This document shows, one piece after another, positions 12,901 to 23,731 of a stretch of 64,000 nucleotides of DNA; positions within the stretch are counted from its first letter, which is position 1, and every line of letters begins with the position of its first letter. The notes under the pieces were generated by a model that did no database searches, was not told the DNA's origin, and saw only the letters and a list, made by a program, of their open reading frames with translations. This stretch comes from Sarcocystis neurona (Eukaryota; Apicomplexa; Conoidasida; Eucoccidiorida; Sarcocystidae), in the NCBI GenBank assembly GCA_000727475.1, contig KL647292.1:3181402-3245401 (forward strand), written 5' to 3'. Made by a program: the position numbers and the translations under genes.

Positions 12901-15232
12901 GCGTCTTGGGGCACCTGGCGCGGTCGCACATTCTTCTACGCGCGGCGCGCCTAGTTCTGGGTTCGTCGGTGACGTGGTTATTACGTGAAGGGGAAGACAG
13001 AACGCCATGGTCGGTTTTCCTCCTGCTGTGGCAACTGCGACTGATTCTGCGGTGGGGTTCTGTCTTGGTGGTGCTCTCCTTGCTGCTGCTGGTGTTCTTT
13101 GTGTGTCAGCGCTGCACTTCCTGCCGTTGCTCCGACTGCAGTGGGACTTGCTGCAACTGGCTCTTTTGCTGCTTGCGCTTGCCCCAGTTTTGCTGCGTCT
13201 GCTGCCGCTGCTCGTGCAGCGCCCGTGTTGTTAATGCTGCAGCGTTTTCTAGTGGAGACAGTACGCGTCAAGCAGCCGCTGTGTGTGCTGCTGTGTACGT
13301 ATATCTCGGCAGGCGTTCTCTGCTTCGCTGCGATGCCTCCGTTCCGCCTGCGCTGTGATTGACAGTCGCCAGGGGTTCCAGCCGGAAGATTTTCGGCTGC
13401 CCTTTACTGGTGTCTGTTTCTCGCCTGAAGGAGTTTCTCGGCGTCAGTACAGTAGTAAGGGTAGGGGCGGCGGCACCGGCGATCGCTGTGCTGCCGCGGA
13501 GCGCAGGACAGGACGGGAGGGGGACGGGGAGCAGCAGCAGGGGCAGCAGCAGCAGGAGAAGGCGGAAGAGGGGAACGACTCGGCGGCGCAGAAGGCGGCG
13601 GGAGGAGAGGAGAAACAGAAAGAACGGGAGAAGCGGAACATGCAACAGCCGCAGACGAGGCGGTGCGAGTTTCTCCAAGAGTTTTCACGTTTGCAGTTGA
13701 AGGATATCCTGCGGTCGCCGTTCGCTGCTTTGTCAGGACGGTCGCACAAGCAAATTAGGTCTGTAGAAGATCTGCGCGACAGCACAAGGACATCACTGCC
13801 TTTCTACCCAGAGACGATGTGTGCCGCCGTCGAGTGCCCCGTGGTGAAGCTGCCTTACTGGGATGGGCAGCAAGAAGTCTCGGTCACATGTAGGGGATTG
13901 AACAGCTATTTAATCGAGCTATTCTTCTCCAGAAGCTTCTACCATGTCACACAACAAAGTGAAATAAGCCTTAGCCGCATCTGGTTCCTCGTCGGAGACC
14001 TCCTCAGGGCGCTCGCCTGTTTGAAGGTAAGCGGGCTGGGAAGGCGAAAAACAGAGAGAGAGTACGGACACGGATGAAAGAGTAACATGCAAAAGGGGGG
14101 GAAAGTGCGACTAAAAGGCAGGGTGGAATGCGGCGGCTGTGTTTGTCTCTCGTTGCTTGTAGGTATGTGGACAGCTTCACGAGACGTGTCTGTATATCTT
14201 CCCGGACGTGAGTAATTGTAGAAGTGTACACCCAACCATATTCCCGGAAAATAAGACAGGTGGATGTATTCATATATACGTATGTCTGCGCGTATGTGCG
14301 AGTTCACATATACAGATATCGACTCTTTAGTTTACAGGGGAGAGTACTCAAGCAGGTGGTAGATGCGCGTACATGTATTTACACGGGGATGAAAAAGATG
14401 GACCTTATGTGCGGCAGAAGCTGCAGGTGCTGCCAATGACGAAGGAGAACGTAACTGCATGAAGTGCATTCGGATGGATAGAGCGAGACATCACCGAGGC
14501 GACTGCTGCGCCGCGGAGGCCACCACGCAGCTCTCTTTCAAGAGAAGCAGCTCCACCTGTGTTAACAAGAAGCAGAGCAGAGCAAGTTCTTCTGGTATCA
14601 GAGGCAGAAGTAGCAAGGAAGTCGTTTTCGGAGCAGTATATCAGCAGAAGAGTGGTGGAAGTAGTGGTTGCTCACGAATAGGATCGGTGACGGTGTAGCA
14701 GCAATCCTGTTCGTCGCCGTAGCCATTGTAGTGGCTTAATCGCTTAACGCGGAACAGAGTAACTCTATGCAGTGCAGTAGTAGTGGCAGTAAAATTGGGC
14801 TAACAGTCGTAGCAGTTGTGTGGTAGCCGTTGCGGTAGGGTACTCATAAATATTGTCAGCTTTTTTTCTCTCTCTAAAGAGAGCTGCCACTTTCCCCACA
14901 GCGTGAGTGCTGCTGCCGCAGGAAGCTGCTACGCGCCTGTACGCAGTGGGTTTGTGTCTTCCGTCTATGGCGGTGTTCCTACATACACGTCTCCCCGCCT
15001 AACAAGTACACGTCAGACATGTGCGTATATCTTGCCTATAGATATGAGGATGTTGGCGCACGTACGGCTGCCGATGCTCGTGTTTTTGTTGGGTGGAATG
15101 CAGCGAGTTCCCTGGCTCAAGCCGAATGGGGGGACGAAAGAATGGGAGATGGGCGCGGACTCGGCAGTTGCGAAGGCGATCCATTCTCTGTACTCTGAAA
15201 TTGAAGTAATTTTCAAAAAGGAGAGCGCATAA
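941..15232 (+). CDS. DDX60-like Ski2-family DExH-box helicase, 3' part (5' end outside window)
   Basis: Predicted ATP-dependent RNA helicase of the DDX60/Ski2-like group. Only the second RecA domain and the C-terminal part are present. Proposed exons: 941-1144, 3006-3206 or 3234, 6136-6345, 7506-7647, 7810-7881, about 8366-8585, 9907-10070, 11108-11484, 13373-14026 and 15104-15232 (TAA). Phases agree at the 1144/3006, 6345/7506, 7647/7810, 8585/9907, 10070/11108, 11484/13373 and 14026/15104 junctions. Motifs seen: MLPCLIFNFCR (motif IV), RRGVGVYDAGLP, SNALALGMNLPCR (motif V), SAGRAGRRGFD (motif VI), then a DDX60-type winged-helix tail with DFRLPFTG and GLNSYLIELFF. The 11108 and 13373 exons carry Q/E/R/A-rich insertions. 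A small exon between 3234 and 6136 may be missing, because phases disagree there. The start of the exon near 8366 is uncertain. The N-terminal ATPase half should lie upstream of base 1. DDX60 is preferred over SKI2/MTR4 because of the C-terminal tail. Confidence 0.83.
1145..3005 (+). other. Helicase intron rich in TG/TA/CT microsatellites
   Basis: This 1.86-kb intron starts with GTAAAC and ends with CGCAG. It holds an ACAGAGACAGAGACAG/ATAGACACA run (1165-1290), a perfect TG run near 1724-1746, long stretches alternating TATATA with TGTGTG (1440-2560), and CTCTCT tracts (2060-2120, 2690-2770). Open frames here translate to repetitive Y/I/C/H/T strings typical of microsatellite DNA and are not genes. 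Confidence 0.75.
3290..3730. repeat. Intronic minisatellite, three units, with a CA run
   Basis: Three units start at about 3317, 3479 and 3630. Each has a GTATAC(A/G)TCGATAYAC-like block, then a TGCRGAGACRCG-like block, then a CATCA-type end. The third unit contains a perfect CA run (about 3662-3686). It lies between helicase exons. Confidence 0.55.
3978..4034. repeat. 27-bp direct tandem duplication
   Basis: Two adjacent 27-bp copies beginning GAGATGACCGCATC differ little or not at all. They lie in a helicase intron. Confidence 0.8.
4150..4620. repeat. Intronic minisatellite, about five units
   Basis: The block AGAGGCTC(G/C)(A/G)AGTC(T)G recurs at about 4152, 4269, 4377, 4511 and 4583. 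Most copies are followed by TGTRTATAYGTATGTG and a CACGT-TATATATCTG end. The spacing is 70 to 135 bp. It lies in a helicase intron. Confidence 0.6.
6346..7505 (+). other. Helicase intron carrying sense-strand CTG repeats
   Basis: The intron lies between the motif V and motif VI exons (GTATCT donor, GCGCAG acceptor). From about 6800 it is full of CTG/TGC runs, for example near 7060-7085 and 7185-7220, broken by CCTCTT-rich DNA. The long open frames here on both strands are poly-Leu/Cys/Ala or poly-Gln/Ala/Ser products of the repeats, not genes. Confidence 0.7.
7882..8345. repeat. TATA/TATG-rich microsatellite block in helicase intron
   Basis: Uninterrupted TA runs of about 10-20 bases occur near 7886-7903, 7930-7948, 7995-8010, 8046-8068 and 8290-8306, separated by GTAGGAGTATAT-like spacers. 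It lies in the intron before the helicase exon at about 8366. The AT-rich DNA makes that acceptor site uncertain. Confidence 0.7.
8586..9906 (+). other. Helicase intron with CTG tracts
   Basis: The intron is bounded by CAG|GTGAAC and TCTCAG|GTTTAT; exon phases on both sides agree (2 to 2). CTG clusters lie near 8650-8675 and 9178-9245, and a short TATA run near 9440-9455. I see no independent gene in it. Confidence 0.75.
11485..13372 (+). other. Helicase intron with an ~85-bp repeat family and TG/TA DNA
   Basis: A unit with (C)CAGGCAACRGCAGARAYGTAGAG recurs around 11640 and 11725, with a more diverged copy before them. TG/TA microsatellites follow at 12040-12110. CTG-rich DNA at 13020-13240 precedes the acceptor CGCCAG at 13372. 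I see no separate gene. Confidence 0.55.
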
Positions 15233-18100
15233 TATATCCCGTCGTCTGCCGTGCTGTTTCCGCCAGTGGTTCTGGGCGGTTTGTCTGCTGCTGCAGCGCC
15301 CACGCGCGGTACTATTTCAACGTTGCAAAAGGAGCACGCGGGTGCGTCTGTTTGTGCATCTGCCACATCGTGGCATTGTATTTCTTCGCTTTTGCGAAGG
15401 TCGAAAAATCTGTAGTCTTGAGTAGGAACTGTAAAAAGGTAAAGGCCAAACAGCTGAATTCTTGTAACAGAGAGTTGCGTCGCAAGGGGGAGATGTTTTG
15501 TTACAGAAGTGTTAAAGCAGTCGTACAGGTTGAGACATACACGTAGTACATAGCGCGTGCCGACTTTTATATTTTATATATTTTCACGCGAGTCTACCGG
15601 GACAACAACGGCCGCACGTCTGCACGCATACGTCAGTTTCTCCACCATATCTTTTTATACATTAGATACGAAAGTGTGAGCGTACGTACGTGACACAAAA
15701 GTGTGGATATATATATATAGCCGAACGTACGTCTCCCTAAACAATTCGATATGCCTCGACGCAGTAAACAACTCCAACAGTGCTTCTATTCCAGGTATTT
15801 GGTATATTTGGTGTCAGTCGGGCATGTGTGTAGAACTTCAAAGCTGTTGTTATGATTGGCGACTGCATTTTTAGACGCACAGCATTAGCGTTTATATCGG
15901 CAACACTTGAAGAGAGGAACACGCCACCGTAATCCGCGGGGGCGCTCGCGGCCTGCCTGCACAGGGTTAACATTGTGCTTCAGTGATGGAGTCTGTCTGC
16001 GTAATGGGCAAACGTTTTGGCAGGATGGCAGCAGCGATTCCTGGTGCTTCTCCGCAGGTATGGGGGCTTCGTTCTACAGGGGAAGAAGAAACAGAACTCG
16101 TGGGACGTTTCTCGTCCGGAGACGCGCCCACTCTGCTAGGTGACGTATGTTTCGAATGCGCTTGCAGCAACCTAGTGGGTCCCCAAGGAGATGAAGTATT
16201 TACGTGGGCACCGTTGTTCTGCAGCACCTGTCGCGGGTTCTCCATTAACCGTCCGAATTTCTTTCGTGCATTGTTCAACAAGCATCGACGCACTTCCCTC
16301 AATTGCTGTGCCTTGTAGCAAGTTTTTTAGTGTTGTCCATCGTGACAGGTTGTTCTTGTGGTATGTCAGCTACGATACGACTCCCCTGTTCTCATGTTTG
16401 TAGCTAGAGCATAATTGACCTTCCACTTCGTATGCAACGAGGAACACAACGCGTTGCTGCTGCCACCTCCAGGCACGTCTGCTCGACTGCCCGTGCACTG
16501 CAGCCGGTCCTCCTGTTCACGTTTAGATTCATACTGGTATTATCGCCTAGTGGTACTGGCACGAGCACTACTACTACCCACGCTACGGGTAGTTTGACCA
16601 CTTTGACCAGTGCTCGCGTCCTACTTCAGTTTTCACAGTAATAGCTACTCCTAAGATTAGTGTACGTGTTGAGAGGAAACGGTCTTTCTCTATATGCTCG
16701 CTCCTTCTATCAGTTGCCACGCACGCAGATGGGCAGAAGGGATTTGTACAGTGCAGCGTAGTTATTCACGTGTTTGTTAGGTCATTTATTCCCCTGCGCT
16801 CCCCCTCTCCCGCAGCGTGCATCGCGTCTTAGTCCCTACTAAAGGAAATACATCCTAGGAGAAACATGCCGCGCACAGCTACCTTTAGCGTTGTGCGCGA
16901 CAGCTTCGAAGTCCGTAGTATTCGAATCACGAAAATGTCGTTAAATGCTATAAACCAGGGGGGCGTAAATCCGCCTGCACACATACGCGTTCCGCTGTAG
17001 CTATATGGGGAGCGACAATCTCTGCGGAGACATCGTTTCTGAATACAAGCTACAAAATGCGTACACAAAACGGCCCCCTGCGTAGACGTGTGTTACGTAG
17101 CAGTGGGTCTCAGCTGTTCCTTGATAGCTGTGTTGTGGTTCTGGAAAGTACTTTCTTGAAAACATTTTAAGGTGAGTGATCCTCTTCGACGATGCCACCT
17201 GGAGTGGCGACTGTGTGTCAAACAGCAACTATGTACCCACACGCTACTCCGTAGGAAGAATTCCACCGCAGCGACGCTGACGCGGATCGCTGTCCCGGTG
17301 TGTGCGTGTGCCTTACATTTTTGAACCCGTGTGACGGTCGGAGGGCGGACGCTGCGGGGTGTGAGTGTGTTGTGAGTTGCATTTGTGTCAGTCTGCTGTA
17401 AACATGACTTTGAAGTATGCTGGTTGACACTGATTTATTGTGTAACAGAAATCCGCGGGAGCCACGCCTTGCGCGGCCGGTGCGCGCGTGCTGCGTAATT
17501 TCGGTGTGAGCCTTTCGTACTTTTCTGAATCGTCACTGCAAAGCAATCTGGCCGTGCCTAGCAGTGGCGCGCCTTCGCATAGCAAACTGTGTCTCGCACT
17601 ACCGCGGAAAAAACTCCATGATCGAGACTACCACGTCCGTCTGTACTGTAAGATACACGGAGCTTGGTAGCGGTCATCTGCACAGGCGTCCCAAAACTTC
17701 GAGGGAAAACCAAAATAGCTGTACACTGAGCGTACAGTACATTGCAGCATGCTGAGTGTACTGCACGAAAGAATTCAAGTAAATGCTGCTAGTAGACTGC
17801 ATTTTGCCCAGTGGCCTGGTGGCCTGTCACTGAAAGTGTTAGAACCCTGCAGTGTGTACGGCACCAGCGGCACCACAAGCACAAGTTGCCTCGCTGTGAC
17901 TCAATGACTACAAGTGCTTTTGATTTCTAGGTTCTACCTGGATACCGAGTGACGATCCGAAACTTTCACACGGCATGAGGACGGTGCACCCTGATGCGCA
18001 CACGTGAGAAGAACGCTCAGTGCGCACTAGTGAGGTGCTGCCCCATCAGCTTTGGTTGTGGTGCGTGACACAGTGAGATGCACTTCCCGAAACTTTCAGA
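15233..18100. other. Region after the helicase gene without a firm gene
   Basis: The helicase stop codon is at 15230-15232. Beyond a short TATA run near 15710 the simple repeats stop. Open frames are short and often overlap on both strands. The best candidate is a plus-strand 111-residue frame at 15983-16318, listed separately. A 130-bp tandem duplication begins at 17958. Confidence 0.5.
15983..16318 (+). CDS. Possible small protein with two CxxC pairs (uncertain)
   Basis: A 111-codon ATG-initiated frame contains CFECAC and, 22 residues later, FCSTCRGF. This spacing could bind zinc in a ribbon-like fold. An equally long frame runs on the opposite strand, so chance is a serious alternative. 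I do not recognise the protein. It lies about 750 bp downstream of the helicase stop and could also be 3' flanking DNA. Confidence 0.2.
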   Translation: MMESVCVMGKRFGRMAAAIPGASPQVWGLRSTGEEETELVGRFSSGDAPTLLGDVCFECACSNLVGPQGDEVFTWAPLFCSTCRGFSINRPNFFRALFNKHRRTSLNCCAL

Positions 18101-18217
18101 CGGCATGAGGACGGTGCACCCTGATGCGCACACGTGAGAAGAACGCTCAGTGCGCACTAGTGAGGTGTTGCCCCATCAGCTTTGGTTGTGGTGCGTGACA
18201 CAGTGAGATGCACTTTA
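17958..18217. repeat. 130-bp tandem duplication
   Basis: Two head-to-tail copies (17958-18087 and 18088-18217) begin CGAAACTTTCA and differ at only a few positions. The second copy runs up to the minus-strand hydrophobic coding fragment at 18.2 kb, so the duplication may have copied the 3' end of that exon or its flank. Confidence 0.9.
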
Positions 18218-18523
18218 CGAGAGGCTGTGGTGCCATATCCAAGAGCACGCCCGTCAAAATGAAGACCAGCGTCGTCCATAAAAGGGTACAGAGGTAACAC
18301 AACGGTATGCTGAAGTAAACGCCCTGAGACTTTTTGACTGTATCCGTGGTCACCTTGGTGTTCTCTGCGCCTCGCGCCCTTCCGCAGCCTCCGCTTGTAA
18401 GAGATTATACTGCGCAACAACATCTGTTGTTCCGATTCCCACAGCGAGTCCCGCCGCTAGGAAAAGGAAGCTGATGCCCAGTGCTGCCAAAGCGGAGACA
18501 GCTCCTACAGCCGCACCTGCAGA
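18200..18523 (-). CDS. Unrecognised exons with two membrane segments
   Basis: Reading the minus strand from a CTGCAG acceptor near 18524, one frame encodes AAVGAVSALAALGISFLFLA and a further glycine-rich helix, then an E/A/R-rich stretch ending at an AAG|GTGACC donor-like site. The next minus-strand frame (about 18353-18200) encodes GVYFSIPLCYLCTLLWTTLV and another hydrophobic run. Two helices with small residues suggest a multipass membrane protein. I do not recognise the family, and the exon boundaries are guesses. Confidence 0.4.
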
Positions 18524-19644
18524 CACAGAATGTACATACGCAGACTTGCACCAGCTATGACATCAAAACTCTTGCGAACCAGAGCCGTCGTCAAGTGTCC
18601 TCGAGACAACCACACTCTCAATTCCAGGCTCGCGCTAAGTCACACGGGGGCAGTTCTACAGGTGTTCCTCTAAACGGTGAACCTGCGTGAACGTGCGGGC
18701 GGACACATGCCTGCTCTGGACCGTCCCACGCAAGAAGGTTGCACGGGGAACGCCCGACGAAAAACTATATGCCGCTGCAGTGCAATTTTGAAACCCAGTC
18801 CCCTGCACAGTTTCCCTGGATGGAAACAAAACTCAGTTTGCCTCAGCACCTGTAAAACATGTCTGCCTCTTTTAGTTTAACGTGCCCTTTTACGCAAGGA
18901 CTGCAGCTTTTGCCATAACTAATCTCTTCTTATCTCCACGAACTGCACAACCTTCATTCGCGAAGAACAGCCATTCCGTGTCATACACGTGCCTCATTGC
19001 AGACAGTGGTGCACGCGTTCATCTTACATGGTTGATTGCGAAGCGTTGCTCACCCGCGTACCCAACTTGAAAGTCATCTTTTACTATATCATCCAGCTCA
19101 AAAAGTGATTGATGACAACAAAGCACGCAGTATCCGCATTACCAAAAATTCGTATGTTGCTACTGTGCTGTGTGTCAGTATACATATGAAAATGTAAACA
19201 TATATATATGTATACATATATACATATATATATATATATGAATGTATACGTACGTGTGTTACGGTGCTCCGTGCAGAACATATACATTGTCACGTTGTCT
19301 CTATTCCGCAAGATCCTAGGCTACGGAAATACGTACCTGCATACTGTAGGCAGGTATCCACGGTGAGGGATGTCGCATATCCTATAGGCACCAAGGAAGA
19401 AGACAGTGCGAAATTGCACCTTACTGGTACACCTACGGAGCTACGCACGGTACCGGTCCAACACTTCAGGCGGGGCGTTCACATCGCACCATCATGCAGT
19501 GACGGGGGCTCCACATAGGGTGGGTGAAACGTTTCAGGGTAATTACAAGTCGCGGGGAAGATCAAGTCTAGGTGACGTAGCACAGGCCTACACCTAATAG
19601 ATATGGCTGTGTCCACGTATTTGTCCACAGGAAACACGAGACTA

Positions 19645-20212
19645 TTACAGGAGAGTAAAAAACCACTTCAGGTGTCTCCATCTGCACGCGCTGCTGGCAT
19701 GCCTTCGTCCTCGTGTTTCACGTTCCTCCATGATGCATGGATCCTCACCTTCACCCTCTTCGAGAGGACTTCCAAAATACAGAGGATTGTATGTGTCCTC
19801 CGGCGCATACCAAACGATGGCATAGCCGGTGGCACGATGATCTTCCACGATCAAGTGAGATGTCGCTGTACCTTCACCGTTTTGCCGGTGGGATCTCTCT
19901 ACTCTTGACGTCCGTTTGTCCCCCGTCTGCTGCAAATGCTGCCGTTGGATAGCACCTCCTTCCTGGAACGCAGGTTGACTGGATTGCTCGTTCAGTTCGG
20001 CAGACGCTACGCAACAGTGCACCGGAGGCGCCTGGCTTCCCTTCCGCAGCTCGTGTGCATTTCCTGCCTGATACGGCACTGACATTCGGGCAAACGCTAT
20101 GAGCAGGCTGCTCTTTTCAGCAATATATACTCCACGAAATGGTTTAAGACCTTCAAAGGAAAGCACACCGCATATCAGCTGGACTCTGTCGCCGCTCACG
20201 TATTGGCCGTGT
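19645..20212 (-). CDS. Unrecognised coding exon(s)
   Basis: One long minus-strand frame follows a GGTTGCAG acceptor-like site near 20213. It starts FNVHGQYVSGDRVQLICG and later carries HLIVEDHRATGYAIVWYAPE followed by an acidic stretch with EEGEGED. Its composition looks coding rather than random, and it holds few simple repeats. It could belong to the same gene as the hydrophobic exons at 18.2-18.5 kb. No family was recognised. Confidence 0.4.
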
Positions 20213-21724
20213 ACGTTAAACTGCAACCTTAAGGAAGACGCAAGTCACCCTGGCACCCTTTTTGAACGTGCTCACCATCCAATCACGATATCAGGACAAG
20301 TACTCCGGCTCCACACGGCCCAGCAAAACGCTAGGCACCTTAGAGGTTTTAACTCTGACGTCACCTCCAGGACGGTGCACACTCTCACCACGCCACGCCG
20401 TGCGGACGAATTCAGGCCACTTGCAGCAAACAGGTTTACTATCGATCTACACTGGTACTCTTCACATTAGATAGCACGGGGCCTCCTGATCGGTTCCAGC
20501 GACTGCTCATCCGCCCGAGGACGTGAATTTCAAAGCTGGATAACGAGCTTCACGTACGTCACACCTCACGTAAACGCCAACGTGAACAGCAGCAGGACCC
20601 GTGGACGTACCCGCCCAGAAAAAGCAGTGTGTCCACAGTGAAGTGGCTGCTACGTATACAGCTGCGCAATTTCTCACGCCCTGAATCGTCCGCAGTACGC
20701 GGCGTTTCTATGTGTATCCTGCGCCACCGAGCAGTCGATTAACACAGTGCGGGGCCGTGGATACGAAACACTGTTAACGACCTAATCATAATCCTGTTGA
20801 GAGGTAGAACCTAGCGGATGTGTCCCGGTGGCGACAAAACTGAAATAGGGTGCAGAAGCGGTAACAGCTTAACCTTACCAGTACGGGAGGACAAGCTCCG
20901 CCAGCGTATGCGCCTCACCTCGTCAATCGCGGCTGCAGCTGAGCGCTCCGTTACGCACGGGGAGCACAGCAGACTCTGGATCGCTTCCTTACAACTGCAC
21001 ACCCACGGCAGAGCCAGAAAGACTGGGCCACCTACTTTCTGGTAACAGTGGAACTAATACTTGTAAGTATCAATCTTAAGGAGACAGTCGAAAGCCTGGG
21101 CTGCGGGGTGCACACGGCTGGAAGAGCCGAACTCTTTCCCCGCGTCAAATCCGTAAACTACAGGAGTATCCATGCTGTGTGATACACCTATACCATGTAG
21201 TCCGGAACTCTTCTAACTTCTTTTACGTCACCATTGTTTGGATACACTCACATGCGTGCACCACTGGAGACTGAGGTGTTCTTGCTGAACCGCGGATCCT
21301 TATACGACGCCTTTCCTCCGCATACGAAAGCCTGGCTGGTTCTCGGTGCCTTTGAAGACTTTACCGCCTGTTAACGCGCGAAGATACAGCAGCCACCGCT
21401 ATGGCGTACATCCCTCGGTACACACACAATGCGCGGCATTACTGAGGTGATGAGGCATTGTGTGTCACACTATTGCAAAATTGCAGTGTTTTCTGTTGTA
21501 TGAACGACATTAGCGTTGCACATTCGCGCTTAATGCAGATCAACTGACCACTTGATTGGACTGTGCACAACGCGAGGGTGCCACAGCTACACACTGGCAA
21601 CCCAGTGCAGGATCTCCCCGCAGGCTGAGCAATACCATGATGGCTTATTTTTGCCACGCCCTCTGCAGGAGCACTGCGAACAGAGAAGACCGCTATTGGT
21701 TCAAGAGGAAGGCTTTGTCTCACC

Positions 21725-21870
21725 TTGTCATCGCCGATGCAGGAATGCGCCGCCAGTGGCCATGCGGATCTAGGCGCACGAGTTTCTCCTGGCGGCGAGT
21801 AGACGCCAGCGCTCCCGCAGGATTCATCTTTGCTTCCACCAAAATGTGTAAATTGTAAGAAGCAAAACAT
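21725..21870 (-). CDS. Unrecognised coding exon
   Basis: A minus-strand frame encodes a peptide with SKDESCGSAGVYSPPGETRA and ends in GDDK immediately before a strong donor (AAG|GTGAGA) at about 21724. The upstream acceptor is not certain. It probably belongs to a minus-strand gene that includes the 19.6-20.2 and 22.8-23.1 kb fragments. Confidence 0.35.
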
Positions 21871-22846
21871 CTATGGGCGCCGTTGTCGGTCCAGCTTGTT
21901 GAGTTTGTACACCTGATCACCTACAGGCTTTGATGAGCGCTCGCCCACCAGGGCAGGGATAGTGCTTGCAAGTATCCACGATAATTACACGCATGTATCC
22001 TCTCAGATGCCACACCAGTGGGACAGTTAAGCTGATAAAATGGCGCTCAGAGACGACTCGCAAAAATGCCACCTGATCGCTAGCTCAACGCGCTGTATAC
22101 CGCGAGCAGTGGCTGCGGACGACTATATATATATATATATATAATATTTCTGCGGGCGCGCGCTACCGCAGTATTTTTAGCGGTTTTCACGGACGCGAGC
22201 TTGTCAGCCACTTACGTAGTCCTCTCTCGTTGACCGTGATAACGTGCAGCTGCACGGTAGCTAGCGAGTGTCCTCACCCACACGCTCCCGAACCGCATAC
22301 GACGGACACGTAACGACTCGCAACACGTCGCCCATGCAGCGCATACGGGAGGCCGAACACCAACGTACAACACAATGTGCCTCTAATGCTCACGCATGTC
22401 GTACACCCCTGGAAGCTCGTAACCCCGTGCTGCTCTCCATGGGCGCGTATCTTTCTTACGAGCTCACTTTCTGCCCTCGCACAACTAGGCAGACGTGTGG
22501 TGCTATAAATTGTCCGCGCTTGTATCCTGCATCTGCGGCAGCTGCATTGTTTTACGAAGGTACTATGCGTTAAAAGGAAAAGACTCCTTCAAAACAAAAT
22601 GAATGCACTGCGCCAACTGGTGTACTGAAAAGTGTAGACACGAGAAAGCCGCCGGGTACTTGATTTTGGCGTCTGCGTTCCAAGTTGAGGCAGTACGGGA
22701 GACGTGAAAAGTGTTCGGTGGTTTTACAGGCGCACGTCGGGAGTGCTGGGGTTCTGTCCTACCACACCGTATAACATTCCACTGAGGAACGGGTGATGAC
22801 CACATACTGCGCGGACGTAGGTAAATGCACACAACGACAGGCAGTA

Positions 22847-23140
22847 CTATTCAGCGTACTGTCCCAGTTGACACCAGAAACTACACCAAGAAAGGTTAGC
22901 CACGGCATATGCGCTCCGATCCTGCCCCTGTCCTGTCTCAGCTACAAAGGTAGCGGACGGCTCAAGTTGTAGTGGGAAGATACCCCTGACCTGATGAAGG
23001 CTCGCTCCACTGTGCACAGTCAATCTCTTCACACGCGTATTTTGCAGTCTCCAGTGCTTCTGCGGCGCTCTACATTTCGACATGAGACCTTCTATGGCTT
23101 CTAGGTCTGTAGGTGCGAGCACATCGACATCCGAATCCTA
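22847..23140 (-). CDS. Unrecognised coding exon
   Basis: The minus-strand frame reads DSDVDVLAPTDLEAIEGLMS and then a basic stretch, up to a CATCAG|GTCAGG site near 22995. The downstream part of the frame stays open to 22847. It resembles coding sequence in amino acid balance. No domain was recognised. It may be an upstream exon of the 18-22 kb gene. Confidence 0.33.
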
Positions 23141-23495
23141 CCTGCTGCGTAACGTGGGATGTAGTGCCTGCTCAGAAAGCCTCAGCATGCAGAGCCTGTC
23201 GTTCAAACCTACAGCCGCCCAGTGCTTGCCAGAGTTCCGTATTCGGTGCGACAGTCAAGGGATGTCTTTTCCGCAGGACAGAAGCAGCAAGTGTCCGGAT
23301 TGGGGGTTCGTAGCACTGTAGCGCGTATAGCCTGAGGTCTAGCTGGGACTGTGGCATAGCTGCGTAGCTCTCGCTAACCCGTTCACGTAGGTGACGTCGC
23401 GGTGTCTAACAACCCGTCCTGCCAGTCAACGCTGGACGGTAGGGGGAGTGCGGAAGTACGCTAGCAGGCAGGCGGAGGTCTAGTTGCACAAAAGG

Positions 23496-23731
23496 CTTTA
23501 CTTACGTGTGGTTGATGACAGCCGTCGTTGACACGTTGGAGAGATGGCAGCACGTCCGTGCAGCGTCGCGCTGACGGCATAGACAAGCTCAAAAGTCTCA
23601 GGCGCCAGCCAGGCTTTACTTACGTGTGGTTGATGACAGCCGTCGTGGACACGTTGGACAGGTGGCAGCACGTCCGTGCAGCGTCGCGCTGACGGCATAG
23701 ACAAGCTCAAAAGTCTCAGGCGCCAGCCCCC
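23496..23731. repeat. 118-bp tandem duplication
   Basis: Two adjacent copies (23496-23613 and 23614-23731) begin CTTTACTTACGTGTGG and contain GCACGTCCGTGCAGCG. They differ at a few bases. The repeat lies between the EF-hand gene and the unrecognised gene to its left. Confidence 0.9.

Noticed and set aside
23496..23731. CRISPR-like or phage repeat at 23.5 kb
   Set aside because: Only two 118-bp head-to-tail copies without spacers, in a eukaryotic intron-rich setting. No cas genes.
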